DNA of 64,000 bases from Roseinatronobacter alkalisoli (GTDB lineage: Bacteria; Pseudomonadota; Alphaproteobacteria; Rhodobacterales; Rhodobacteraceae), in contig NZ_JAQZSM010000013.1 of assembly GCF_028745735.1 (NCBI RefSeq), forward strand, positions 55,861-119,860, written 5' to 3'. A program made the position numbers and the translations under genes. Positions within the stretch are counted from its first letter, which is position 1, and every line of letters begins with the position of its first letter. Below, in pieces: positions 17,476 through 25,831 of the stretch. Under the pieces are notes generated by a model. The model was given only the letters and a program-made list of their open reading frames with translations. It was not told where the DNA came from and did not search any database.

Positions 17476-17548
17476 TGTCAATCAAAAACGATCATAAACG
17501 ATCATAATTTGATTTACTCTGATCATTTATGAAAATTAATGATTGACA
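17476..17548. promoter_or_regulatory. Divergent rhaD/rhaR control region with DeoR-type operator repeats
   Basis: Two TTGACA -35 boxes point outward, at 17481-17476 (minus, toward rhaD) and 17543-17548 (plus, toward rhaR). Between them lie tandem exact direct repeats AAACGATCAT (17486-17495 and 17496-17505) and an inverted half-site TGATCATTTATGA at about 17520-17532, in A+T-rich DNA unlike its surroundings. DeoR-family repressors often bind such repeats, so this is the likely RhaR target. Confidence 0.75.
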
Positions 17549-17593
17549 CGACGCGCATTCTCTCGCAGCATTTCGGCACGCAGGAGGGGCGCA

Positions 17594-18400
17594 ATGCACG
17601 AAAAAGAACGCCATAGAATCATTCTTTCTGCTGTGCAGGACCGGCCCGTGGTGACGGTGGTTGACTTGTGCAACCTGACCGGCGCATCCGAAGCGACCAT
17701 TCGCCGCGATGTTGCAACCCTGCATGTCCAGAAGAAGCTGCGCCGTGTACGCGGCGGGGCGGAAGCGCTGACACCACCGCAATTCGTGGGGCTGGCCGGG
17801 CGGCCCTTTGCCGTGAACCAGACCATGCGCATCAAGCAAAAGCAGGCCATTGCCTGCGCTGCGGTGGGTCTGTGCGAAGATGGCGATCCGATCATCATCA
17901 ACGGTGGCACGACCACATTCCAGATGGTGCACCCGCTGGCCAACCGCCGGATGCAGGTATTCACCAATTCATTCCCCATTGCCGAACACCTGCTGCACCA
18001 TTCGAAAAACACCATCATGCTGTCGGGCGGGACGATTTACCGCGAACAGAACATCATCCTGTCGCCATTCGACAATGACGTGACCCGCAATTTCTATGCC
18101 AAGCGCATGTTCATGGGCGCGCAGGGCCTTGGCCCGCTTGGCCTGATGGAAGCGGACCCGTTGCTGATACAGGCTGAACAGAAGCTGATAGGCCAGGCCG
18201 ATGAACTGGTCGTTCTGGTGGACAGTACAAAATTCAAGGCGCGGACCAGCCTGATCCTGTGTCCGCTGGCGCGCATCCACACTGTCATCACGGATGACGG
18301 CATCACCGACAAGACCGCATCCATGCTGGACGCGGCGGATATCCGGCTGATCGTGGCCCCTATGGGACGCGCGCAGCCTGACGCAGGGGAGGCATCCTGA
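17594..18400 (+). CDS. rhaR: DeoR-family transcriptional regulator of rhamnose genes
   Basis: 268 aa. The N-terminal winged helix (RHRIILSAVQDRPVVTVVDLC, then GASEATIRRDVATL) is DeoR-type. The C-terminal sugar-phosphate-sensing domain contains IINGGTTTFQM, SGGTIYRE and the conserved LVVLVDSTKFKAR. The start at 17594 is preferred over 17543 because it has a strong AGGAGGGG site and removes an atypical leader. It is the first gene of the rightward rha operon and divergent to rhaDI, the position of rhaR in Rhizobium; there the DeoR-type RhaR is a negative regulator. Confidence 0.92.
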   Translation: MHEKERHRIILSAVQDRPVVTVVDLCNLTGASEATIRRDVATLHVQKKLRRVRGGAEALTPPQFVGLAGRPFAVNQTMRIKQKQAIACAAVGLCEDGDPIIINGGTTTFQMVHPLANRRMQVFTNSFPIAEHLLHHSKNTIMLSGGTIYREQNIILSPFDNDVTRNFYAKRMFMGAQGLGPLGLMEADPLLIQAEQKLIGQADELVVLVDSTKFKARTSLILCPLARIHTVITDDGITDKTASMLDAADIRLIVAPMGRAQPDAGEAS

Positions 18401-18445
18401 CTGCCCGAACACTTCATCTGCAACAATTCCAGGGAGGAAACTTGC

Positions 18446-19450
18446 ATGAAACGCCGGAACTTTACCAAATTCGCCACCGGGCTTGGCCTTGCTGCCAGCT
18501 TGATGGGCAGTGCCGCTTTTGCACAGGATGACACAGTGCGCATTGCGCTGGTGGTCAAGGCACTTGGCATCGGCTTTTTTGAAGCCGCAGCCGAAGGCGC
18601 ACAGGAAGCCGCAGCAGAACTGGGCAATGTCGAAATCATCTATACCGGCCCGACCGACACCACGGCCGAAGGCCAGATCGAGGTTATCAATTCCCTGATC
18701 GCACAGAGGGTGGACGCCATCGCGGTTTCGGCCAATGACACGGACGCGCTGGTTCCCGCGCTGCGCCGCGCCATGGACCGGGGCATCACGGTTATAAGCT
18801 GGGACAGCGGCGTTGCACCGGAAGGGCGGCAGTTGCATCTGAACCCGTCATCAAACCCGCTGATCGGCAACATGATCATCAAACTGGCCGCGGACCAGTT
18901 GCCTGATGGCGGGCAGGTTGCGCTGCTATCGGCCACCACCACCTCGACCAACCAGAATATCTGGATCGAGGAAATGATGAAGGTCATGGACCAATACCCG
19001 GATATCGAAGTGGTCAGCACGGTTTATGGCGACGATCTGGCCGACAAATCCTACCGCGAGGCTACGGGCCTGATGCAGACCTACCCTGACCTGAGCGCCA
19101 TCATCGCGCCCACATCGGTCGGCATCGTGGCTGCTGCGCGCGCAGTAGAGGATGCGGGCAAGGTTGGTCAGGTGAATGTCACAGGCCTTGGGCTGCCATC
19201 GGAAATGGCGGGGGCCATTGAATCAGGTGCATCGCAATCCTTCGCCATTTGGAACCCGATCGATCTGGGTTATTCGGCCGCCTATCTGTCCTATATGCTG
19301 GCAACCGATCAGGCCGAAGCCGGTCCCGGTGCCGAAATCCCGATGGGGCGCATGGGCACGCTGACACTGGACGACAATTCCGAAGGTGCAATGGCTGATC
19401 CCTTCGTCTATGACGCGTCCAATATCGAAGAATTCAAGGACATCTTCTAA
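18446..19450 (+). CDS. rhaS: Rhamnose ABC transporter periplasmic binding protein
   Basis: 334 aa. The N-terminus MKRRNFTKFATGLG and a hydrophobic stretch to SAAFA-QDD form a signal peptide; the twin Arg (RRNF) could use Tat but is weak. The mature part is a type I (ribose/RbsB-like) sugar-binding fold with the LVVKALGIGFFEAAAEGA N-terminus and AIIAPTSVGIVAAARAVED. It supplies L-rhamnose to the RhaT/P/Q importer. The start has a GGAGG site. A strong intrinsic terminator follows the stop codon, so it is probably expressed more than the rest of the transporter. Confidence 0.93.
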   Translation: MKRRNFTKFATGLGLAASLMGSAAFAQDDTVRIALVVKALGIGFFEAAAEGAQEAAAELGNVEIIYTGPTDTTAEGQIEVINSLIAQRVDAIAVSANDTDALVPALRRAMDRGITVISWDSGVAPEGRQLHLNPSSNPLIGNMIIKLAADQLPDGGQVALLSATTTSTNQNIWIEEMMKVMDQYPDIEVVSTVYGDDLADKSYREATGLMQTYPDLSAIIAPTSVGIVAAARAVEDAGKVGQVNVTGLGLPSEMAGAIESGASQSFAIWNPIDLGYSAAYLSYMLATDQAEAGPGAEIPMGRMGTLTLDDNSEGAMADPFVYDASNIEEFKDIF

Positions 19451-19464
19451 GCGTCCTTTTCTTG

Positions 19465-19501
19465 CCGCCCCGGTGCGTTCACCGCGCCGGGGCGGATTTT
19501 T
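19465..19501 (+). terminator. Intrinsic terminator/attenuator between rhaS and rhaT
   Basis: CCGCCCCGGTGCG (19465-19477) pairs with CGCGCCGGGGCGG (19483-19495), with one G-U pair and a 5-nt loop, and is followed by ATTTTT. It is a textbook rho-independent terminator within the operon, probably partial. Confidence 0.85.
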
Positions 19502-19523
19502 GTCCTATCGGAATAAAACAATC

Positions 19524-21068
19524 ATGCAGGCTGTTGCCCCCCCTACCGCGCCCGAAGGCGCGCGCACGGACCCCATTCTGGCGCTGGATGGCGTCACCAA
19601 GATCTTTCCGGGCGTGAAGGCCCTGTCGGATGTGGCATTGCGGCTTTATCCGGGGCAGGTAACTGCACTTGTGGGGGAAAACGGCGCGGGCAAATCCACG
19701 GTCGTCAAGATTCTGACAGGGATATACCAGCCCGATGGCGGGCAAATCCTGTTGGACGGCCAACCCGTCAGTTTTGCGACCGCGCAGGATGCGGCCAGCG
19801 CAGGGGTTACGGCCATTCATCAGGAAACAGTGCTGTTTGATGACCTGAGCGTGGCCGAAAATATCTATCTTGGCCATGCCCCGCGCACCCGTCTGGGGCT
19901 GATCGATACGCGCGCCATGATAGCAAAAGCGGCAAAAATTCTGGCCAGCATCGGCGCGCATATGGACCCGACAGTGCGCCTGCGCGATCTGGGCATTGCC
20001 AACAAGCATCTGGTGGCGATTGCCCGCGCCCTGTCCGTGGATGCGCGCATTGTCATCATGGATGAACCGACCGCGGCCCTGTCGCACAAGGAAATCCAGG
20101 AACTGTACGATCTTGTTGAAAAGCTGAAGGCGCAGGGCAAGGCGATCCTGTTCATCAGCCATAAATTCGACGAAATATTCAGAATTGCCGACCGCTACAC
20201 AGTGTTCCGGGATGGCCAGTTCATTGGTGACGGGCTGATTACCGATGTTACCGAAAGTGACCTTGTCAAAATGATGGTAGGCCGCGCCGTGGACCAGATT
20301 TTTCCCGACCGCCAGCGCCTTGGCGGAACCGAGATCCTGCGCGTTGTCGGCTATGACCACCCGACCGAATTTGCTGATATCAATTTCACCTTGCATCGGG
20401 GCGAAATCCTGGGGTTCTACGGGCTGGTCGGCGCGGGCCGGTCCGAACTGATGCAGGCCCTGTTCGGCATTACCAGACCATCCAAGGGGGTGGTGCGTAT
20501 TGACGACAAGGTGCGCGTCATCCGTTCGCCCGCTGAAGCGGTGGCGCAGGGCATTGTCTATGTGCCCGAAGACCGCGGCAAGCAGGGTGCCATCACCTCG
20601 CTGCCGATTTTTCAGAACATCACCCTGCCGTCGCTGCGGCGAACATCGCGCAACGGGTTCCTGCGTCTGGCTGAAGAATTCCGCCTTGCGCGTGACTATA
20701 CCAGCCGTCTGGACCTGCGCGCGGCATCACTGGATACTGAACTTGGCACATTATCGGGTGGCAATCAGCAAAAGGTGGTGATTGCCAAATGGCTGGCCAC
20801 ACGCCCCAAAGTCATCATTCTGGATGAACCGACCAAGGGCATCGATATCGGGTCCAAGGCGGCGGTGCATGAATTCATGGCCGAACTGGCCGCGCAGGGG
20901 TTGGCGGTCATTATGGTCAGCTCGGAAATTCCTGAAATCCTTGGCATGTCCGACCGTGTGGTGGTCATGCGCGAAGGCCGGATCGTGGACATACTTGACC
21001 ATGACAACCTGACCCCCGAAACACTGGTGCGCCGCGCCGCCGGTATCGAAGATGGAGCGGACCAATGA
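19524..21068 (+). CDS. rhaT: Rhamnose ABC transporter ATP-binding protein (CUT2)
   Basis: 514 aa, with the two fused nucleotide-binding domains of CUT2 (RbsA-like) ATPases. Domain 1 has Walker A GENGAGKST and Walker B IVIMDEPTAAL. Domain 2 has a degenerate Walker A (GLVGAGRSE), signature LSGGNQQKV and Walker B VIILDEPTKGIDIGSK. This asymmetry is normal for the family. The start at 19524 (MQAVAPPTAPEG) is used because the frame upstream runs through rhaS and the terminator. It overlaps rhaP by 4 bp. It energises rhamnose import with RhaP and RhaQ; the name follows Rhizobium, not the E. coli RhaT symporter. Confidence 0.92.
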   Translation: MQAVAPPTAPEGARTDPILALDGVTKIFPGVKALSDVALRLYPGQVTALVGENGAGKSTVVKILTGIYQPDGGQILLDGQPVSFATAQDAASAGVTAIHQETVLFDDLSVAENIYLGHAPRTRLGLIDTRAMIAKAAKILASIGAHMDPTVRLRDLGIANKHLVAIARALSVDARIVIMDEPTAALSHKEIQELYDLVEKLKAQGKAILFISHKFDEIFRIADRYTVFRDGQFIGDGLITDVTESDLVKMMVGRAVDQIFPDRQRLGGTEILRVVGYDHPTEFADINFTLHRGEILGFYGLVGAGRSELMQALFGITRPSKGVVRIDDKVRVIRSPAEAVAQGIVYVPEDRGKQGAITSLPIFQNITLPSLRRTSRNGFLRLAEEFRLARDYTSRLDLRAASLDTELGTLSGGNQQKVVIAKWLATRPKVIILDEPTKGIDIGSKAAVHEFMAELAAQGLAVIMVSSEIPEILGMSDRVVVMREGRIVDILDHDNLTPETLVRRAAGIEDGADQ

Positions 21069-22048
21069 TCAGACGTGCCATAGCATCACGCGAAATGATC
21101 CTGCTTGGCGCAATCGTGCTTCTGCTTGGGGTGATTTATACGCGGTTTCCGGGTTTCGTCGCGCCCAATAACCTGATCAGGGTGTTTAACGACACATCGC
21201 CACTGATCTTGCTGGCCATCGGACAGATGATTGTCATTCTGACGCGCTGTATTGACCTGTCGGTGGCGGCCAATCTGGCCCTGACAGGCATGGTCGTTGC
21301 CATGCTTAACGCGGCCATGCCGGACTTGCCGATTATTGCAATTGTGATACTCGCCATGGGCCTTGGCGCACTTCTGGGCATGGTAAACGGGGTTCTGGTG
21401 TGGAAACTGCAAATCCCGCCCATTGTGGTCACCCTTGGCACAATGACCATTTTCCGCGGGCTGATCTTTGTGCTGAGCGAAGGGCGCTGGGTCAACAGCC
21501 ACCAGATGAGCGCGGCGTTCAAGGCATTTCCCCGCAGCACGGTGCTGGGCCTGCCGATGCTGAGCTGGTTCGCCATTCTGGCCGTGATCCTGTTTACCGT
21601 CATCATGTCGCGCACAACGCTGGGGCGCGCGGTCTATGCTGTGGGGGGCAATCCGCATGCGGCCACCTATACCGGGCTTGATGTGGGGCGCACGCAATTC
21701 TGGGCCTTCACCATTTCGGGCGCGCTGGCGGGGTTGACGGGGTATCTGTGGGTGTCGCGCTACGCAGTCGCCTATGTCGATATCGCAGGCGGGTTCGAAC
21801 TGGACGTGGTGGCGGCATGTGTCATCGGCGGCATTTCCATCGCCGGCGGCGTGGGCACAGTCGCGGGCGCGTTGCTGGGTGCGTTGTTTCTGGGCGTCAT
21901 CAAGAATGCGCTGCCGGTCGTCAACGTGTCGCCATTCTGGCAGATGGCGATTTCGGGCGCGGCCATCATTATCGCTGTGGCCTTCAATGCGCGGGCAAAC
22001 CGCACCAGGGGCCGGATCATCCTGAAACGCGCGGAGCACGCGACATGA
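21065..22048 (+). CDS. rhaP: Rhamnose ABC transporter permease 1 (CUT2)
   Basis: 327 aa, a hydrophobic RbsC-like inner-membrane protein with 8-10 helices. Family segments are LVVKILTG-independent: IVILTRCIDLSVAANLALTG near the N-terminus, GVLVWKLQIPPIVVTLGTMTI, GRAVYAVGGNPHAATYTGLDV and GGISIAGGVGTVAGALLGAL. It is joined to rhaT and rhaQ by ATGA overlaps, so the transporter subunits are translationally coupled. It probably pairs with RhaQ to form the pore. Confidence 0.93.
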   Translation: MIRRAIASREMILLGAIVLLLGVIYTRFPGFVAPNNLIRVFNDTSPLILLAIGQMIVILTRCIDLSVAANLALTGMVVAMLNAAMPDLPIIAIVILAMGLGALLGMVNGVLVWKLQIPPIVVTLGTMTIFRGLIFVLSEGRWVNSHQMSAAFKAFPRSTVLGLPMLSWFAILAVILFTVIMSRTTLGRAVYAVGGNPHAATYTGLDVGRTQFWAFTISGALAGLTGYLWVSRYAVAYVDIAGGFELDVVAACVIGGISIAGGVGTVAGALLGALFLGVIKNALPVVNVSPFWQMAISGAAIIIAVAFNARANRTRGRIILKRAEHAT

Positions 22049-23028
22049 GCACGACACGCACCATCCCCGACCGGCTGCAAAGCCCGTTGCAGCGCAACCT
22101 GAAAAGCTGGGAAACGCTGCTGTTGCTGGTGGCAGTGGGAATTTTCATCCTGAACAGTTTTGCATCACCCTATTTTCTGGACCCGTGGAACCTGTCGGAC
22201 GCGACTTTCAATTTCACCGAAAAAGCGATGATCGCCTTCGCCATGGCGCTGCTGATCATTTCGGGCGAGATTGACCTGTCGGTGGCATCGATCATCGCGC
22301 TGGCATCGACAGCAATGGGGTTTGCGGTGCAGATGGGGTTCGGCACGCCCGCCTTGGTCATGGTCGGGCTGGGGGTCGGACTGGTCTGCGGGGCGTTCAA
22401 CGGGGTGCTGGTCACGCGCTTTGGCCTGCCATCCATTGTTGTGACCATCGGCACCATGAGTCTGTTTCGCGGTATCAGCTATATCGTTCTGGGTGATCAG
22501 GCGTTTCGCGGCTATCCGATTGATTTCGCCTTTTTCGGGCAGGGCTATGTCTGGTGGATCATCAGCTTTGAACTGGCGCTGTTTGGCGTGCTGGCGGTGA
22601 TTTTCGGCGTGCTTCTGCACAAGACGAATTTCGGACGCGCGGTCTATGCCATCGGGAATAACCCCGTCGCAGCGGCATTTTCCGGTATCCGCGTGGCGCG
22701 GGTCAAATTCATCCTGTTCCTGCTGACAGGGTTGATGTCGGGCGTGGCCGCGATATGCCTGACATCGCGGCTGGGGTCCACGCGCCCCTCCATCGCCATG
22801 GGATGGGAGCTGGAGATTGTCACAATGGTTGTCCTTGGTGGGGTCAGCATTCTGGGCGGCGCGGGCACCATACCCGGTGTGGTGCTGGCGGCCTTCATCA
22901 TGGGGTTGGTCACATTCGGGCTGGGCCTGCTGAACGTGCCGGGCATTGTCATGTCGATTGTCATTGGCGCGCTGCTGATTTCTGTCATCGCACTGCCGCG
23001 GCTATGGGAAAAATGGAAGACTCGCTGA
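22045..23028 (+). CDS. rhaQ: Rhamnose ABC transporter permease 2 (CUT2)
   Basis: 327 aa, a second RbsC-like permease, homologous but clearly diverged from RhaP. It shows [58 protein letters not shown] and [18 protein letters not shown]. The start at 22045 ([11 protein letters not shown]) overlaps the rhaP stop (ATGA). A longer frame that reads into rhaP from 21748 is a shadow. It overlaps rhaU by one base. Confidence 0.93.
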   Translation: MSTTRTIPDRLQSPLQRNLKSWETLLLLVAVGIFILNSFASPYFLDPWNLSDATFNFTEKAMIAFAMALLIISGEIDLSVASIIALASTAMGFAVQMGFGTPALVMVGLGVGLVCGAFNGVLVTRFGLPSIVVTIGTMSLFRGISYIVLGDQAFRGYPIDFAFFGQGYVWWIISFELALFGVLAVIFGVLLHKTNFGRAVYAIGNNPVAAAFSGIRVARVKFILFLLTGLMSGVAAICLTSRLGSTRPSIAMGWELEIVTMVVLGGVSILGGAGTIPGVVLAAFIMGLVTFGLGLLNVPGIVMSIVIGALLISVIALPRLWEKWKTR

Positions 23029-23342
23029 TGGAAAAATACGCCTTCAGGATGCAGTTGAAACCGGGCTGCCAGGACGATTACAAGCGCCGCCATGACGCCA
23101 TATGGCCCGAACTGGTGGATTTGCTGAAAGATGCCGGTGTCAGCGACTATTCCATCCATCTGGACATGGAAACAGGTATCCTGTTTGCCATGCTGTCACG
23201 GCCAAAGGATCATGGCATGGACGCCCTGCCCGCCCATCCGGTGATGCAACGCTGGTGGGCGCACATGGCCGACCTGATGGAAACCCATCCGGGCAATGAA
23301 CCCGTGGCAACTCCGCTTATTCCCATGTTCCACCTGCCATGA
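23028..23342 (+). CDS. rhaU: L-rhamnose mutarotase
   Basis: 104 aa, equal to E. coli RhaM. It interconverts the alpha and beta anomers of L-rhamnose in the cytoplasm. Conserved family residues are visible: [30 protein letters not shown] with the catalytic-region His, [15 protein letters not shown], and the Trp pair in [12 protein letters not shown]. The ATG shares its A with the TGA of rhaQ (TGATG), and its own TGA overlaps the rhaK start. It is called rhaU in Rhizobium and rhaM in enterics. Confidence 0.93.
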   Translation: MEKYAFRMQLKPGCQDDYKRRHDAIWPELVDLLKDAGVSDYSIHLDMETGILFAMLSRPKDHGMDALPAHPVMQRWWAHMADLMETHPGNEPVATPLIPMFHLP

Positions 23343-24712
23343 CCCATATCGCCGTGATCGACATAGGCAAGACCAATGCCAAACTGGCGCTGGTCGACGG
23401 CCAGACCCTGCATGAAACCGCTGTTCTGACGCGCCCCAACACAGTGCAGCCCGGCCCGCCCTGGCCGCATTTCGATACCGAAGGGCATTGGCGCTTCATT
23501 CTGGACGGGCTGGCAGATTTCCATGCCACGCATGGCGTGGATGCCATCGCGATCACCACGCATGGGGCCTGCGCGGCGCTTCTGGCCGCAGATGGCAGTC
23601 TGGCCGCGCCTGTTCTGGATTACGAACATAACGGCCCGGATGATCTGCGCGCGGAATACGACGCGCTGCGCCCGTCATTTTCGCATACCGGCAGTCCCGC
23701 ATTGCGCAGCGGGCTGAACCTTGGGGCGCAGTTGTTCTGGCAGTTTTCGACCACGCCGGACCTGCCCGCGCGCGTGGCGCATATTGTCACCTATCCGCAA
23801 TACTGGGGTTTCCGGCTGACGGGGCAACTGGCCTGCGATGTCACGTCGCTGGGCTGCCATACGGATTTGTGGGATCCGGCCAAGGGGCAGTTTTCCAGTC
23901 TGGTTGACCGTCTTGGCATCGGGGGTAAACTGGCCCCTGCGCGCAAACCATCGGATGTGCTGGGCGGGGTGCTGCCCGGAATCGCAGCACGGACGGGGCT
24001 GCCAGCGGGCCTGCCTGTTGCCTGTGGCATCCACGATTCGAACGCATCCCTATTACCGCATCTGCTGGCAGAAACGGGGCCGTTTTCCGTGGTGTCCACC
24101 GGCACATGGGTCGTGGCCATGGCCATGGGCGGGCGTACCCCCGCGCTGGACCCCGCGCGCGACACATTGCTGAATGTGAACGCGCGCGGGCATGCAGTTC
24201 CATCAGCGCGGTTCATGGGCGGGCGCGAATTCGAATACCTGATGCAGGGCAAGGGCGGGCAGCCCACCGATGCGGCCATGGCGCAGGTCTTGCGCGACAA
24301 TATTGCCGCCTTGCCCGGAACAATACCTGAAACCGGCCCCTTCCGCCAGTTTCAGGGCGGCTGGACGGGCGATCCCCCGCCCCCTGGCAGTGACACCCGC
24401 GCCGCGGCGGTCGGGTTCTATCTGGCATTGATGACGGCGGAATGTCTGGACCTGATCGGGCATCAGGGGCGGGTAATCGTGGAAGGGCCATTTGCCCGCA
24501 ACGCAGCCTTCCTGACAATGTTGCAGGCGGTGACCGCCAGCCCGGTTTGCGCAGCGACTGGCGCAACCGGCACCAGTCAGGGGGCAGCGCTGCTGTTCAA
24601 GGACACATCCTTGCCCCCCCTGCCCGCCTGCACCCCGCCACCTGCGGAACTGGCGCAGTCCTGCAAGGCCTATGCAGCGGCATGGCAGGACAATCTGCGC
24701 CAGTCACAGTAA
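23339..24712 (+). CDS. rhaK: L-rhamnulokinase-type FGGY carbohydrate kinase
   Basis: 457 aa. The FGGY N-terminal ATPase motif [14 protein letters not shown] and the second-half phosphate loop [11 protein letters not shown] are visible; [12 protein letters not shown] is the C-terminal signature region. It phosphorylates rhamnose or rhamnulose for cleavage by RhaD. In R. leguminosarum the equivalent kinase RhaK is also needed for transport, which fits its place at the end of the transporter operon. It overlaps rhaU by 4 bp and ends 21 bp before the convergent GH105 gene. Confidence 0.92.
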   Translation: MTHIAVIDIGKTNAKLALVDGQTLHETAVLTRPNTVQPGPPWPHFDTEGHWRFILDGLADFHATHGVDAIAITTHGACAALLAADGSLAAPVLDYEHNGPDDLRAEYDALRPSFSHTGSPALRSGLNLGAQLFWQFSTTPDLPARVAHIVTYPQYWGFRLTGQLACDVTSLGCHTDLWDPAKGQFSSLVDRLGIGGKLAPARKPSDVLGGVLPGIAARTGLPAGLPVACGIHDSNASLLPHLLAETGPFSVVSTGTWVVAMAMGGRTPALDPARDTLLNVNARGHAVPSARFMGGREFEYLMQGKGGQPTDAAMAQVLRDNIAALPGTIPETGPFRQFQGGWTGDPPPPGSDTRAAAVGFYLALMTAECLDLIGHQGRVIVEGPFARNAAFLTMLQAVTASPVCAATGATGTSQGAALLFKDTSLPPLPACTPPPAELAQSCKAYAAAWQDNLRQSQ

Positions 24713-24718
24713 TCGGAA

Positions 24719-24761
24719 GGCGCAGCGGCCCCGTCAGACAGGCTGCAACGGGGCCTGCGCC
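24719..24761. terminator. Stem-loop between convergent rhaK and GH105 genes
   Basis: GGCGCA plus GGCCCCGT (24719-24734) pairs with ACGGGGCC plus TGCGCC (24748-24761), with a 2-nt bulge and a 13-nt loop. It overlaps the end of the GH105 gene. There is no T-run on either side, so it may serve as a 3'-end structure for both transcripts rather than a classical terminator. Confidence 0.45.
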
Positions 24762-25831
24762 AGTTGCAGCGCGCGGGCATGGGCCATCATCAGCGGGCCG
24801 GTGCCCTTGGCGTCATCACTGACCTGTATCTCGCTAAGGTAATAGTCGGGGCTTCCGTCACGATAGACACCTGAAAACCCGCCAAGCCCTGCGACATGGC
24901 AAATCCCGCCAAACTGCACTTCGCCGTTGTCCATGGGCACCAGACGAGTGCGCGCAAACGCGGTCACGCGCGCGATGGCATCATTCTGACCGGGCAGATC
25001 CACCCCAAGCGCTGCGGCACTGGTCATGGCATAGGCAAACATCGCACTGGCAGAGCTTTCGGTATAGTTCCCCGCCAGATCAGGCATGGTCATAAGCTGC
25101 AGCCAGCCCCCATCAGGTTGCTGCCACGTGATCACTTGCGCCAGTAAACCGCGCAATGGTGCCAGCAGGCCAGCCGCATCAAATTCCGCCAGCCCCACCA
25201 ATTCGGCGCAATCGACCAGCGCCATAGCCTGCCAGCCAAGCGCGCGCGCCCAGATACTGGGGGATCGCCCGGTACTGGGATCGGCCCATTCCTGCACCCG
25301 CGCGGCATCATAGCCATGGGCATAAAGCCCGTCATCGCGCAAGGTCACCGCCAGCGCGCTGGACATCTGCGCCAGCGCATCGCGGATGCGCGCGCTGTCG
25401 CCTGTGGCCTGCGCGTATTCAATCTGGAACGGCAGGCCCATATACAGCCCGTCCAGCCAGACCTGATGCGGATAGCGCAGCTTATGCCAGTAATTGCCGC
25501 TATCGGTGCGCGGATGGGTGTCCAGCTGCCGCGCCAGCAGTGCTGCCGCGCGCATCCAGCGCGGATCATCCGTCCAGCGGTCCAGCGCAAACAGGATGCG
25601 CCCGGCGAGGATGTTGTCGATATTGTATTCATCAATCCGGTAGCCACGCAAACTGCCATCGGGGGCCACCTGTGGCTGAACCAGCCGCATCAGGTGATCA
25701 CGCCAGCGCGCCTGCCCCGTGGCCTGATACAGCAGCAACAGCCCCCGATAAATGCAGCCATCCTCATAGCACCAATCCCCACCCTTATAGGGCTGATAGC
25801 GCGCAGCATATGCGTCAAAATACTCTAGCAT
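24734..25831 (-). CDS. GH105 unsaturated rhamnogalacturonyl hydrolase (YteR/RhiN-like)
   Basis: 365 aa, an alpha/alpha-barrel hydrolase without signal peptide. The catalytic Asp lies in VWLDGLYMGLPFQIEY, and the N-terminus GDWCYEDGCIYRGLLLLYQ and the ending SDDAKGTGPLMMAHARAL are typical of GH105. The family removes the unsaturated (delta-4,5) galacturonic acid left at the non-reducing end by pectate or rhamnogalacturonan lyases, giving 5-keto-4-deoxyuronate, the KduI substrate. It overlaps the upstream GH28 gene by 7 bp. Specificity for rhamnogalacturonan rather than polygalacturonate is inferred from the neighbouring rhamnose genes. Confidence 0.88.
   Translation of the reverse strand: MLEYFDAYAARYQPYKGGDWCYEDGCIYRGLLLLYQATGQARWRDHLMRLVQPQVAPDGSLRGYRIDEYNIDNILAGRILFALDRWTDDPRWMRAAALLARQLDTHPRTDSGNYWHKLRYPHQVWLDGLYMGLPFQIEYAQATGDSARIRDALAQMSSALAVTLRDDGLYAHGYDAARVQEWADPSTGRSPSIWARALGWQAMALVDCAELVGLAEFDAAGLLAPLRGLLAQVITWQQPDGGWLQLMTMPDLAGNYTESSASAMFAYAMTSAAALGVDLPGQNDAIARVTAFARTRLVPMDNGEVQFGGICHVAGLGGFSGVYRDGSPDYYLSEIQVSDDAKGTGPLMMAHARALQLAQAPLQPV

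Noticed and set aside
21748..22044. N-terminal extension of rhaQ by about 99 codons
   Set aside because: It reads out of frame through the 3' part of rhaP; the ATG at 22045 gives the normal permease start with an ATGA overlap.
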